64,000 nucleotides of DNA from Galeopsis tetrahit (lineage: Eukaryota; Streptophyta; Magnoliopsida; Lamiales; Lamiaceae). The position numbers and the translations under genes are program-made. Position 1 is the first letter of the stretch. Each line of letters starts with the position of its first letter. Shown here piece by piece: positions 12,426-23,582 of the stretch. The stretch is from contig OY776119.1 in the NCBI GenBank assembly GCA_963675135.1, positions 79,477,727-79,541,726 on the forward strand, written 5' to 3'. The notes under the pieces were generated by a model. That model worked only from the letters and a program-made list of their open reading frames with translations. It had not been told where the DNA came from and did no database searches.

Positions 12426-12660
12426 GTGCACGACATAGAAGTCGTGCACCTCTGCACGGTCAATGCCTACTACACCGTGCAAACTTAAAAACTTTTTATA
12501 AGTCCACAAGTGCACGACCCTGGAGTCGTGCACCTCTGCACGGCCAATGCCTACTACACCGTGCAAATTCAAAAACTTTTTATAAGTCCACAAGTGCACA
12601 ACCTAGGAGTCGTGCACTCTCTACATGGCCAATTCCTATTACACCATGCAAATCAAAAAA
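12426..12660. repeat. 84-bp tandem repeat (2.8 copies)
   Basis: Copies begin at 12426, 12510 and 12594, an exact 84-bp period. Each starts with GTGCACGAC and, 13-14 nt later, its inverted form GTCGTGCAC, so each unit can form a small hairpin. The third copy is diverged and runs into the longer repeat array that follows. Confidence 0.9.
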
Positions 12661-14404
12661 TAATTATGCACGACCTTCGTCCCGTTATAATGTCACACGG
12701 GTTGTTCTCTCGTTTATTAGGGTATTCAACACATGTTATACGTCGATATTCACGTTATACACAATACTCGTATAAAATATCAGGTGGATCTAGAAGAATG
12801 GTCTGTACGGTGTCGTTAGTGACGTTAACGACCTTCGTTTCGTTATAATGTCACACGGGTCGTTATCTCGTTTTCGTGTGTCAACTATGAAACCTAAGTT
12901 TCTCGATATCATCATTTTACAACTTAACATGTTTTTAAAAAGAGGACGACATAGTTTTACTAAAGTTAATGTGTTCAAAAAACGATGCATGGTTTGATTG
13001 ATAAACAACACATGATTTATATAACTTAGAATATAGTGATTGAGTGAAATGACCGGTGATTAATCAGTGGTGTACTATCCAATGAACATGGCACCCGAAA
13101 CGTAAATAATCACTCTAGACACTTTTAAATAATGGTCATGGAATTTATTCGACACTTGTACACAACATACTGTGTCGTTAGTTACGTTAACGACCTTCGT
13201 TCCGTTATAATGTCACATGGGTCGTTCTCTCGTTTATCGGGGTATTCAACACACATTGTACGTCGATATCCACGTTATACACAGTACTCGTATAAAATAT
13301 CAGGTGGATTTAGGAGAATGGTCGGTACGGTGTTGTTAGTGACGTTAACGACCTTCATTCCGTTATAATGTCACACAAGTTGTTATCTCGTTTTCATGTG
13401 TCAAATATGAAACCTAAGTTCCCCGATGTCATCATTTTACAACTTAACATGTTTTTACGAAAAGGATGATATGATTTTACTAAATTTAACATGTTCAAAA
13501 TGATGCATGGGTTGATTGATAAACATCACATGATTTATATAAATTAGAATATAGTGATTGAGTGAAATGACAAATGATTAATAAGTGGTGTATTGTCCAA
13601 TGAACATGGCATCCGAAATGCAAATAATCACTTTAAACCCTTTTAAATAATGGTCATGGAAGTTATTCAACACTTATACATAACATATTGTATCGTTAGT
13701 GACGTTAACGAAATTCGTTCCGTTATAATGTCAAGGGGCCGTTCTCTCGTTTATCGTGGTATTCAACACATGTTATACGTCGATATCCACGTTATACACA
13801 ATACTCGTATAAAATATCAGGTGGATCTAGGAGAATGATCGATATAGTGTCGTTAGTGACGTTAACGACCTTCGTTCCGTTATAATGTCACACGGGTCGT
13901 TATCTCATTTTTGTGTGTCAAATATGAAACCTAAGTTCCCCGATGTAATCATTTTACAACTTAACATGTGTTTTACGAAGATGACGAAATGGTTTTACTA
14001 AATTTAACATGTTTAAAAATTATGCATGATTTGATTGATAAATAACACATGATTTATATAACTTAGAATACAGTGATTGAGTGAAATGATCGATGATTAA
14101 TCAGTGGTGTACTGTCCAATGAACATGGCATCCGAAACGCAAATAATCACTGTAGACCATTTTAAATAATGGTCATGGAAGTTATTACACAACATACTGT
14201 GCCGTTAGTGACGTTAACGATCTTCGTTTTGTTATAATGTCACAGAGCCGTTCTCTCATTTATTGGGGTATTCAACACAAAATATACGTCGATATCCACG
14301 TTATACAAAGTAATTGTATAAAATATCAGGTGGATATAGGAGAATGGTATGTGCGGTGTCGTTAGTAACGTTAACGACCTTTGTTCCGTTATAATATCAC
14401 ACGG
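12661..14404. repeat. Satellite-like tandem array of about 516-bp units
   Basis: The landmark GTTATAATGTCAC recurs at 12684, 13204, 13722 and 14231, giving periods of 520, 518 and 509. A second copy lies 157-158 bp after each one (12842, 13362, 13879, 14388). Each unit thus has a constant two-part layout: a 158-bp part bounded by a GACGTTAACGACCTTCGT-like block and a 350-360 bp part. Short ORFs in consecutive units are echoes of the repeat, with no codon conservation evident. Homogenised units with small indels suggest unequal crossing-over or a transposon subterminal array. Confidence 0.88.
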
Positions 14405-14560
14405 TTTTCTCTAAATTTTTAAACATGTATTTTATGTTACTCTTAGGCCGCAATCTTTTAAATATGTATTAGTACCCTCTTTCTCTAAATTTTAAAACAT
14501 GTATTTAATATTGTTTTTTGGTTGCAATATTTTAAATAGGTATTAGTATTCTTGATGCAA
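14405..14560. repeat. About 76-bp direct duplication
   Basis: The segment starting TTCTCTAAATTTT and containing AAACATGTATTT recurs with a shift of about 76 bp, at about 14405 and 14481. It follows the 516-bp array directly, making three different tandem repeats side by side. Confidence 0.6.
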
Positions 14561-14817
14561 AAAAAATAATTTAAGCATCCATGAGGTAGATAAAACTACA
14601 ATCAAATTTTACCTAAATAAAATTGTACAATATACATCAATTTTAAATGACTACATTCTAGAATTTAATCAACCCCTCAACAAAAATAATAAAAACAAAG
14701 ATGAAATTCTAAATATAAATTTAATATTAAAACATTCATATTATGTTCATGAATTAAAAAATATATATATTTACATGCTTTGTGTACTACATACTTCAAT
14801 TACAAAAAAAAATGATG

Positions 14818-15474
14818 ACTGAAAATGTCGAGTGCTAGTTTCTTCCTCAATTCGGTCATGTCATTACAACAAATTGTACTAACATCTTCCTGGAGCGTCA
14901 AACACTCAATGTACTTTATCCTGAACATACCACAATCAAAACCTCAATGTGGTATTCCTCATCCACTTTCGATCGTATCAACTTAGGGAGGATCTTTGCC
15001 AAGGTCTTCATCATGGCATGTCTACGACGGCTATTCATACTATCATAAATTTCAATCACTCCGAATTTCATACCAACTTTCAGTGCAATCCAATGCTCGA
15101 GACAATTAAAAGGGATTTATAAGAATCTACAACCCTTCCAAGACTTTCCTAATGACATATCGAAGTAAATGTTTTACGCCCTTCTCATCAGAATAATCGC
15201 CAAAAAATGATTCCCTTATCAACAATTTATCCATTTTACTTAAACTTGGAATTTCATACATAAACGAATGAACTGTATTCGCAAGGAGAACAAAATACAT
15301 GTTTAGGATACATGAATCCTGACAAGGAGAGATTAACAACGAATCTTTGCTTGCCCCAAAACCTTTCGATTGTAAGCAAACTCCAATGCCGTATCTTGTA
15401 AATATACACAAATTTAATATTAGTTCAACTATTACACAAAAAGAAAATAATATGGAGGCGGAAAGATTTAACAA
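14818..15474 (-). pseudogene. Decayed Ulp1-type (C48) cysteine protease of a transposon
   Basis: On the minus strand the frame at about 15112-14940 reads HWIALKVGMKFGVIEIYDSM followed by a basic, leucine-rich segment. This resembles the region around the catalytic histidine and aspartate of Ulp1/SENP proteases in plant MULE and CACTA transposons. A later segment in a shifted frame gives MTELRKKLALDIF (about 14870-14830), the usual C-terminal helix. Stops and at least one frameshift separate the pieces. The catalytic cysteine segment is not recognisable. The upstream open frame at 15474-15127 (115 codons, ending VIRKVLEGL) may be the preceding part. It is a non-functional fragment; the transposon type is unresolved. 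Confidence 0.6.
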
Positions 15475-17098
15475 AATAAATTACAACTATATTCAAGAAA
15501 TCAGCCTAAGCTGCCCACAACAATTTCTAATACCCAATTCCCAAATAATTCTCCATTGTACTCTTAATTGTTATCCAGCACATATTTATATGACAAACTT
15601 ATGGCCTTATGGGCCCAAATATAAACAAAAAATGTAGTAGGTAACCAATATAAAAAAAAAAAAAATAGGTAGCAGGTACTCAATATATAAAAATCCACAT
15701 AAATACACACTCAAATATAATAAATTATAGTTTTCTACTTCAAGTTTAATAAATATAAATAATGAGGTAGCAGGTAAGCAATTCCACCTTCATGCAACGA
15801 AAGAAATTTGAGTTGATCTGTTTAAAGTTTAATAAATAATTCTTCTGGTTTTTGCAGGCCTGCAAGAAGGATGGTATGATTGAGGAAGCATTACCTTTGC
15901 ATTTCTTCTAGTTATTTATGTTACAGGTAGAGACACTTGTTGCTTTGTGTTTGACTTATGAGTTTTCTATCACTTATGATGCCACAAACTCACAACCACT
16001 AATCAAGAGAGCAACACCCTGCCTACATTTAAGTTCAATACTTCAGTTATACTGAAAATTTACTTAATCCAATTCACAGCCCCAAGTAAGACACTCTGTA
16101 GATTTCTCTATCATTTACAAAAACAAATAAGAATATATACAACTAATCAAGAGAGCAAAAGAAACATCAAACAAGTTGTATAAAATATACTAGACAGTGC
16201 AATTTCAAAGCATAAAAAGTGAATAAATTTGAAATATTACATCAATAGAAACATATACACGAACCCTACTCATAATAAAATATGGAAATAGTTCAACTTG
16301 AAGCAAAAGTAAACAACTTGAGGAGAATTGAACTATAAAAAAACTCAAATTCGACTGCTCAACAAGTGTTTGACAAAATGCCTCAAACAAAAAATCGCAT
16401 TCAAATACAAAATTGAAAGCAAAACCATGTTACCCCTGCTTAATAATCGAACATAACTCAAATTCCCACATAAAAATGAGAAATTCGTACTTTTTTAGGG
16501 CAAATTTAGAAAAACAAGATAATTCCTGAAAATATAGTTGGTGTAAATAAATCCTCCAAACAAGACAATTCCTGAAAATATAACTGGTGGAATGTATATT
16601 ATTGCACCAACTAGAAGCATACCACTTGTATTGAGGTCATATAACCCCTCCCCCACCCCCAATCTAATTGAAATGAATTAAAAAAATTACAAATTAAAAT
16701 TAACAATTTTTGGAATGAAAGAGTTAGTGGAGCAGCAGTTTTAATTATAGAAAAAGCATCTTGAGATGGTAACCAAGATTTTGATAAATGTATCCAAAAT
16801 CACAGTGTAAGACTAAGAACATACATTAGTCACACAAAAATAAGGTCACGAAAGAAAAAAATTCTATAAATCCACCAAAGAATCAATATTGAAATGGATT
16901 TCACATTTGGAAGACCTGAAATTATTGCAATGATCAGGGATAACGATGTTTTCATTTCGATCACTAATTCCTAATTCCAAAATTCCAAAATCCAAATTCG
17001 AGATGATATTCAACATATCGTTCATAGCATAACTCGAAGTCAGACGCAAGAAATATAATTAAGCTAAAACTGACAGAGAAACGAATCGTTCAACCAAC
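15475..17098. other. AT-rich intergenic DNA
   Basis: No complete gene is recognised. At 15858-15911 on the plus strand a pyrimidine tract plus AG precedes a short open segment reading ACKKDGMIEEALPLHFF and a stop, resembling a terminal exon, but nothing supports it upstream. Near 16645-16665 is a C-rich run. No transposon termini are clear. Confidence 0.4.
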
Positions 17099-17763
17099 CT
17101 TTGCCTTGGCTTGCATCTTCTCTACAAATGCCACATAACGCTTCAATGAATAATCCTTTGAGTCCCCAAGAATAGCCACCATCACCTAATTTTCAATGTA
17201 ATACAAAATAAGTCAAAATCAATCATACTTCCCATTATGCCAGATTTATTTACACTTCAAAACCAGTTGCTTAAGCATATACCCTACATAAATTTCCAAA
17301 TTTATACTCATTAACCTAAAATTCATTTCCAGTTTTTGTATTACAAAGAGGCGCAAGGCAAAAGAGTGAACAAATACCTCATCGGACATGAAGGCAGCGA
17401 GATCCGACGCATAGGCGGCGAGGACGGTGGCAGGACCGACGCCCTTCAGGACCATTAACTCTGAGACGACTTTGGAGATATCAGGTAAGGAAGCAAACGC
17501 CTTCCGAGAGGCGTCTCTAACAACGTCATTTAGGGATGAAACAAAGGACAATAGGCGTGACATCCACTTGTCGCGGCCCAACTTCCACTCCATGAGCCTG
17601 GAGAGTTCATCGGTAATGATATATGGGTGGGGGTTTCGACGGTGGAGAAGATTTGGGAGGTCTTTGTGGTAGAAATCTCGAGGGTCATGAGGTTGGGTTT
17701 TTCGAGGTTTTGTATTGCAGATTCGTATGAGGAGAGGGCTTCACTCCATAAATGGGTGTCCAA
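17099..17763 (-). pseudogene. Truncated, frameshifted copy of a plant HhH-motif protein gene
   Basis: Two exons are readable, up to 17378 and 17185-17099. They show WSEALSSYESAIQNLEKPNL, then in another frame FYHKDLPNLLHRRNPHPYII, then MEWKLGRDKW, LMVLKGVGPAT and LGDSKDYSLKRYVAFVEK. This matches a conserved plant family of about 230 aa with a helix-hairpin-helix (LKGVGPAT), whose function I do not know. Defects are TTG (17763-17761) where the initiator ATG is expected, a one-base deletion after the EKPNLMTLE segment, loss of about three residues after GVGPAT, and no recognisable last exon. An assembly error could explain one defect but not all. The intron (17377-17186) keeps GT-AG borders, so this is a genomic rather than processed copy. 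Confidence 0.7.
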
Positions 17764-18113
17764 GGATTTGAAATGGGAAACAAAGGGAGAATTGGGGGAG
17801 GAAGTACAGACTACCGTGAATTAGATGGAATTGGGAATATGAACCCTAATTTTTCATTTAATTAATTAGACTATTTTTATTTAGTATTTAAATAATGTAA
17901 TTTGTATTAAAAATGGTAAGAGTAGGATAATAATTTAATTATTTATTTAAATTTTTTTATTTTTTATTAAAGAAGGGTAATATAGTAAATAACAAAATAC
18001 ACTTTAAAAAATAATTATATTAAAATAAACTTGTATAACAGGTAGCAAGTTCATACGACGCATACGATGCCACGTGGCGCAATTCGACAAAGTGACTATA
18101 AAGTCACTTTGTA
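17764..18113. other. AT-rich spacer ending in a perfect 11-bp hairpin
   Basis: No coding sequence is seen. At 18087-18112 the sequence ACAAAGTGACT, a 4-nt loop, and its exact inverse complement form a stem immediately outside the left end of the large MULE. Confidence 0.6.
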
Positions 18114-18600
18114 CAAATTTTTTTGTATATAACATTTTTTAAAACGTGTATTGCAAATGTAAAAAAAACGGGGGAGTTTTTCAAAATAGTCACAGTCGCG
18201 TCTGTCTTAAAGTCGGGTTCCACGGTCGCGCGCCTGACACGTTTTTTAAATTATTTATTAATTTAATGAAAAAAAAGATATTTAAAGAGAGTCAAGTTTA
18301 GTAGTAGCGCTTCTGTCAAGGATGGGACATACATCCGACACATATGTCGGGCGTGCTCACGTTTTTTTAAAAAAAAAAAAATATTTTAATAGAGGCCCTT
18401 TCAGTAGTAGAGACTCTATCAGACTGATATGACAATTCCACTTTTTCAATGTTTGACCATTTTTTCTATCCCACTCCCCCAACTACGGTTATTAATGTAC
18501 CCCAACCTTCCCATTCTTTCCCCATAAATTCTACTCCACTTTTATATTTTCCTAAACTTTTCAAACTAAACTCTAAAAAAAATCTCCATCTTCTTTCTTT
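18114..18600 (+). repeat. Left terminal inverted repeat of the MULE
   Basis: This region aligns in inverted orientation with about 24720-25201. It contains GC-richer blocks around 18195-18240 and 18310-18360 (TCTGTCAAGGATGGGACA and a TCGGGCGTGCTCACG block) set in AT-rich sequence. Inner limits are approximate because identity fades after the CATCTTCTTTC stretch. Confidence 0.8.
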
Positions 18601-19640
18601 CTTTCTGCCACTTCATTTTAGAGAGAGAAAAAAAAAGCTTGTTTCTGAAGAAAAAAAAAGGGTGGTTGCTGAAAAAAAAAAAATCTTCTTCCAAATTTTT
18701 TTTTCTTCTTCAAACTAAATTTGTTTGTGCACTTGTAAGTTGTAACTCTGATTTTTAGTTCTTCAAAATCTGAAAATTTGTCCACTGTAAACCATTCTCA
18801 TTTTAATATATATTTCTTCTTCTTGCTTATTTTCACAAGCTTCTAATAATTTTATTTGGTAATTTTCTTTAAATATTGTTATTTACATAAATATTTGTTA
18901 ATAAATTTTACTTGTTTAATATATACTAATGTGCTAAAATATTTTTAGTTGTTGGACTTTTTCGACGTGATGATTTCAGTTGGTGGACGTGGCGATTTTG
19001 TTGTAAGAGATAAAAAAGAATCATCATAAAGGTTGGTAATCGAAAAACCCTATTTCAATACTTGCATGACTTTTTTATTTCTATGATGTTTAATATGTTT
19101 TATGGTTATGTTATTGTTAATTTTAAGGCATAACAGGAGTAGTATATTGAATTTTGGTGTAATATGTGGAATAGTTAAAGAATTTTATAATTAAATAAAA
19201 TTAAAATAAGATATTATACTTTATTTAAGTTTATGCAATTTTAAATAGTATTATTAATTAAAGGGACAAATTTCTTTTAATTAATTTAAGATTAAATATA
19301 TGAAAATTTTAATTAAAAAATATAAAATTTAGTATTTTTTACACTGTTTTTATAAGTACATTAATTGAAAAATTATGTATGTGTCTATAATTATAGAATA
19401 AAATATATTAAATTTTAATATCATCATATTAATTTACTATTAAAAAGGGTTTTAGTGTATAATAAAAAATTATATAATTAATTTAATAATTATAAAATAC
19501 TCACATATATAGTTCTCTCACTTAGTAAATTATTTTTAGCAAACTGCTTAAGAGATTTTTTCACAATTATAGTTGTTGTAGTTTACTTATCGCAATTAGG
19601 GAACACATATATAATAATTTTGTTTAATTCTAAAATTATT
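18601..19640. other. MULE interior, AT-rich, no gene
   Basis: This stretch between the left TIR and the nested LINE has no recognisable protein. By position it would be the leader or promoter region of the plus-strand transposase gene, now interrupted by the LINE. Confidence 0.4.
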
Positions 19641-20390
19641 AATTTTTTTTTTGAACAGTAAAGAAAATTTTTATATCAACACGGGTACACGGGGTACCCA
19701 ACCCATATACAAAGATCTATGTTACATGTTTGCCGCCTATTCCTCGTGCAATTTACTCAATGATGCACTGAAACGGATCATGAAACCAAGCTGAAACAGA
19801 TGAATTTGGAGCCAATAATTTTTGCCCTCCAACCCACGTCCATAAATTTATTTTTATGTTCTCCAGAGCCTTCTTAGTGTTTTGACGTTCCTCCGTAAAT
19901 CTCCTGGCATTACGAATTTTCCATAGTTCCCAAATGATACATAACCAGAGACTAGACATGAATTTTCTTTTTTCCTTGCCGATACCGCAGGCTTCGTTGT
20001 GTTGGAGAGAGTGAATGGTTATGTCGGAATGTGGAACTATGTTAATTTTGAGCCATTTATAGGACTCTCGCCAAACTGTTGCTGCATAGATACATTCTAT
20101 TAAAATGTGTTTGTTGCTTTCCGGTGCGCTTTCGCATAGGGAGCATCGTGCCTCCCCGTCTGCAAAGTGGATACCCCTTCTTCTTCAATTGTCTATCGTC
20201 GCAAGCCTCCCTCGGAGAGCCTTCCAGCCGATTAATTTTACCCTCCTCGGCGCATAATTGTTCCAAAGATTTTGAAATTCGAGTTTATTTTCTGTCGTTT
20301 CCCCCCCAGCTTCTTTGTCCTCTATCATTTTGGCGTAAGCGATGCGCGTCGAGTATCGTCCCGTTAATATGTGTTGACCTTTTGAAGATA
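19641..20390 (-). mobile_element. 5'-truncated LINE (reverse-transcriptase 3' end)
   Basis: On the minus strand the frame at about 20330-20190 reads FQNLWNNYAPRRVKLIGWKA followed by LRGRLATIDN, then LKKKGYPLCRRGG. This is the zinc-binding zf-RVT module found C-terminal to plant LINE reverse transcriptases. Downstream, LWLCIIWELWKIRNARRF and NSSVSAWFHDPFQCIIE end the ORF at 19753. The 3' end is a poly-A tract (T-run at 19641-19650). The 5' end stops within a few bases of the transposase ATG at 20390. Frameshifts separate the pieces, so it is a dead-on-arrival insertion inside the MULE. The same 3' terminus recurs at 33638-33965 and 53313-53530. Confidence 0.8.
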
Positions 20391-21203
20391 TGGCCACTCC
20401 GGAAGATATAGGAATTTTAGTGCACTCTTGCGGAGTTATTGTTGGCTCGACACGAGTTGATCGTAGGATTGATTTCGACGATCTACTACGTGAGTTATCT
20501 GAGATCATGGGATTGGATCTGAATATTTATTCGTTGAATGTGTCTTCCGTAATTAATAATGGAGATGCGTCGTTAAGCTGCCCTATTAAGAGCAAACGCG
20601 ACCTTCGTTTTTTTTCCAGTCCGAATACAAATCTCAATCTGGTTGAGTTATTAGTGGAGTCTGAAATGAAGTTGCCTCCACAAGCACCCCTTAATGCATG
20701 GGCAAGTGAACATATCAACGATTATGATCATAACCATCACTATCAATCTGGTGTTACAAACGAGGCCCCACGAGCTTGGGATTCATGGGCAGATGAGCAT
20801 GTCAGTGGTTATATATGATCATAACCATCACTATCAATCCGGTGTTACAAATGAGGCCCCACGAGCTTGGGATTCGTGGGCAGATGAACACAACTCAATC
20901 GGTGGATATGATCGTAATGTTCTACCTCGTGGTATTACAAATGAGGTCGCCGAGCATAATTCTATGATAGTTGATCTCCCGGCACTTGATACAGATCAGA
21001 GTAATGATGACGAGATACTTTATGAAGATAGTACTGATTCAGGTCATGAGGAGGGTTCATCCGATGACGAGGGTCCAACACTTGGGTATTGCCATCCATA
21101 TGATGATCAAATGCCAAGGGTGCCACCACATCCAAATTTATCATACTCATTCAAAGGTGCAGTCGAATTCAATAATGAAGTAAAAGATGTTAGTCCCTGG
21201 TGA
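20390..21203 (+). pseudogene. MuDR-type transposase N-terminus, frameshifted and truncated
   Basis: The frame from 20390 reads MATPEDIGILVHSCGVIVGS, continues with a DFDDLLRELSEIMGLDLN segment, and has the N-terminal PB1-like domain typical of MULE transposases. A following Asp/His-rich linker contains DHNHHYQSGVTNEAPRAWDS, encoded twice by a 91-bp tandem duplication (starts 20726 and 20817). Since 91 is not a multiple of three, the first frame stops at 20818 and the linker resumes in another frame to 21203, ending DVSPW. The catalytic DDE domain and zinc knuckle are absent. The gene cannot make an active transposase. The preceding LINE insertion may also have removed its leader. Confidence 0.7.
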
Positions 21204-21553
21204 TAATGAGACTCATCTGGCTATGATGCAAAATTAACTGGAAAAAAAAACACAATGTAAAATTATTTGTAAAATAAAGAATATGAAGTATGTAATTAAA
21301 CTTTAATCATATAATTGGTAAATTACGTACCCGTCTGTATAACAGGAGTAGTGTACATATAATTATCAGGCTGAGGCACATTATAATTGTCTTCATGTCT
21401 TCTTGATGGTCCAACATCTGTCACTTTATAGCAATAATAAAATAAATTGGTAATTTTCACTTGACTTGTAGTGTAAAAAATAATTAATTTTTATTGTAAA
21501 TTACGTACCATTTTGTGAATAAGATGGGTATATATAAGGAGACTCGTTTGGTT
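21204..21553. other. Spacer between convergent MULE genes
   Basis: AT-rich sequence lies between the ends of the transposase fragment and the PMD gene. Remnant coding-like phrases appear on the minus strand around 21330-21420 but no ORF. The transposase catalytic region was probably deleted here. Confidence 0.4.
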
Positions 21554-23582
21554 CTACCGATGACGTCTTCTTCGACTTCTAGACGTTGAAGGTTCAACAT
21601 CTCCACGTCTTGCGCTACTTCGTCTCCGATGTGTTGAGGTCTCTCGTTCAGCCTCTGTGTTGTTAACAACTGGTGGATCTGCAAGGTACGGAGGTATGTC
21701 CATAATAGGCTCCGCCTCGTCGAGGATATGACTCGTCACATTATAGTACTCCAACAATGAGGCTGCACTAATAGTTCTAGTCCGACGTTGACTAATTCTA
21801 AAACGAGAGAACATTTGAATCTGCAAGGAAAACAATAAGTGGAGTTTTATGTATGTATATATTATTTTATTCCATATTGCTACGAACATAATAAATGAAT
21901 GAACTTGTACCACTTGATCTCTTAAAGAAGTCCTTGGTGGCTGGAACCCCTGAACCTCCACGGTGTACTCATTAGGTGAAATTATACGTCGTGTAATTCG
22001 ACGGTACCGCTGCATATAATCATTGGTTACAGAAGTTCTACCATTGATGGGACGAGTTGGTCTAAAAGGGCTTCTACTATTCCATTGTTCAATCCAAACA
22101 TTATGTACATGAGCCCAGTTGCAACCCTCCCGCCCTTTCCGATCGACGGAGTGCAACAACACATGATGAGAGTCTATCACACGTGGAATGCCTTGGATAA
22201 AACCGAATTGCCTCAGCACTCGATTCGGGTGATGCATTCTAACATTGATTAGTGGACATTCTGACATCTAATTCCAATTGAGACAACGGGGTGAAAGACT
22301 TGATATCTCCGGCGAATCCATGTCGTAAGGTTGCCACTCAAACTGCATAAACAATTACTTATTTTTAAGTTTAGCAAACCATCAAATATGTTACGTGATA
22401 TGAGATAATTGCTTACTTGTGAGTCTATCAAACGATCAAATATGTCTCTATATACACGAATAGAGTTTCTCACGCTTCTAGTATGGTCATGATAGCTACT
22501 CCACCTATAATTTATATATAACACAATAAGTATAAATAAATAACACGATAAGTATAAATAAATGTATTTTCTGTATAAAAAACATACCTAGACCCATACG
22601 AAGCAAGTCCCAAACAGCGATTGTTCACACCGAACATTGGCCCTGTTACAAGCATGTTACGTATATTTAAAGGTTGAATAACGTTTATTCTCGGTCATGC
22701 CCAAATCTGCAATCAGAATGAAATATTTAAAAAAATATTTACAATATAAAATGAATATATAAAAAGTTGTTATATATTAACAATTACCTGTAATAAGGAC
22801 AATGCTCCATAAATGGAATTCACACGAGCGTTTGCGGCCTTACATAGCTCTCTATATAGGAAGGCCAATACTGCACTTCCGCAACTATAGGTTCCAGCTC
22901 TCGTAACATCCTCTAAAAAATATAAATATAACAATCGAATAGAAGACCGAGAGGAGTCGGGCATCATTAAACTACCCAACAATATAAGCGGGCATCCTCG
23001 TGCATACTGATCAACACGCACTTGTGGTGTATTCCAGTCAATATGTTGACGCCTGAGGTGCTCTGTAATGGAACTTAGGTTGATCGCATTGGTAGTCCTC
23101 ATCTCTCCCTGAATTGGCCGAAACCCTAGCCAAGTGTTAATATATCTCTGCCATTCTGTTGGTGAGTGTCTCAATTCCGGACATATAATTGGCTCTCCCT
23201 CTATCGATAGCCCCCATAAAATAGCCACATCTTGTAATGTTATAGTGGCCTCCCCGATCGGAAAGTGGAAGGTGTGTGTCTCTGGGCGCCATCTTTCCAC
23301 TAGTGCAGTAATAAGATGACGATCCAGTTTCAAAGGTCCACACCTAAAAGGAACGTAAAAGCCCATTTTCTCTAACACGTCTATCACTCGAGGGTGGAGT
23401 TGTACGTCCTCTGGATCAGCATTTTCCCTATTGGTCTAGAAGATATTTACAGCTCCTTGATAGACCACCAACACATTATCAGTTTGATTGGCGGTGACGT
23501 AAATAGTGCCAGAACGATGTGAGGCTTGTTCATTTAATACAAAATTATCTTCTGGTCCCATATGAATATTCTCGTTTTCCAT
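21554..23582 (-). pseudogene. Plant mobile domain (PMD/aminotransferase-like) gene with three stops
   Basis: Five exons fit GT-AG borders and one frame: 23582-22788, 22706-22588, 22504-22417, 22342-21911, 21820-21554 (567 codons including the stop). Diagnostic PMD text includes LITALVERWRPETHTFHFP, ITLQDVAILWGLSIEGEPI, CPLILLGSLMM, NSIRVYRDIFDRL and HHPNRVLRQFGFIQGIPR. The tail is Arg/Ser-rich. PMD proteins include Arabidopsis MAIN and MAIL1, which act in gene expression and TE silencing, and PP7-long-form relatives; PMD genes are also known inside MULEs and gypsy elements. Three in-frame stops are present: codon 49 (TAG, 23438-23436), TGA where Trp is expected just after LLQ-IWA in exon 2, and TAG before MSECPLIN in exon 4. 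Splice sites remain good, so decay is recent. Confidence 0.85.

Noticed and set aside
12510..13838. Similar ORFs (about 62-112 codons) in successive tandem units
   Set aside because: They share sequence because the DNA repeats; frames open and close with indels and no protein family is suggested.
15858..15911. Possible terminal exon on the plus strand
   Set aside because: A good acceptor precedes a short open segment, but no upstream exon or homologous protein could be recognised.
18449..18718. 89-codon plus-strand ORF in the MULE left end
   Set aside because: It lies mostly in the terminal inverted repeat, is low complexity and has no counterpart on the right TIR.
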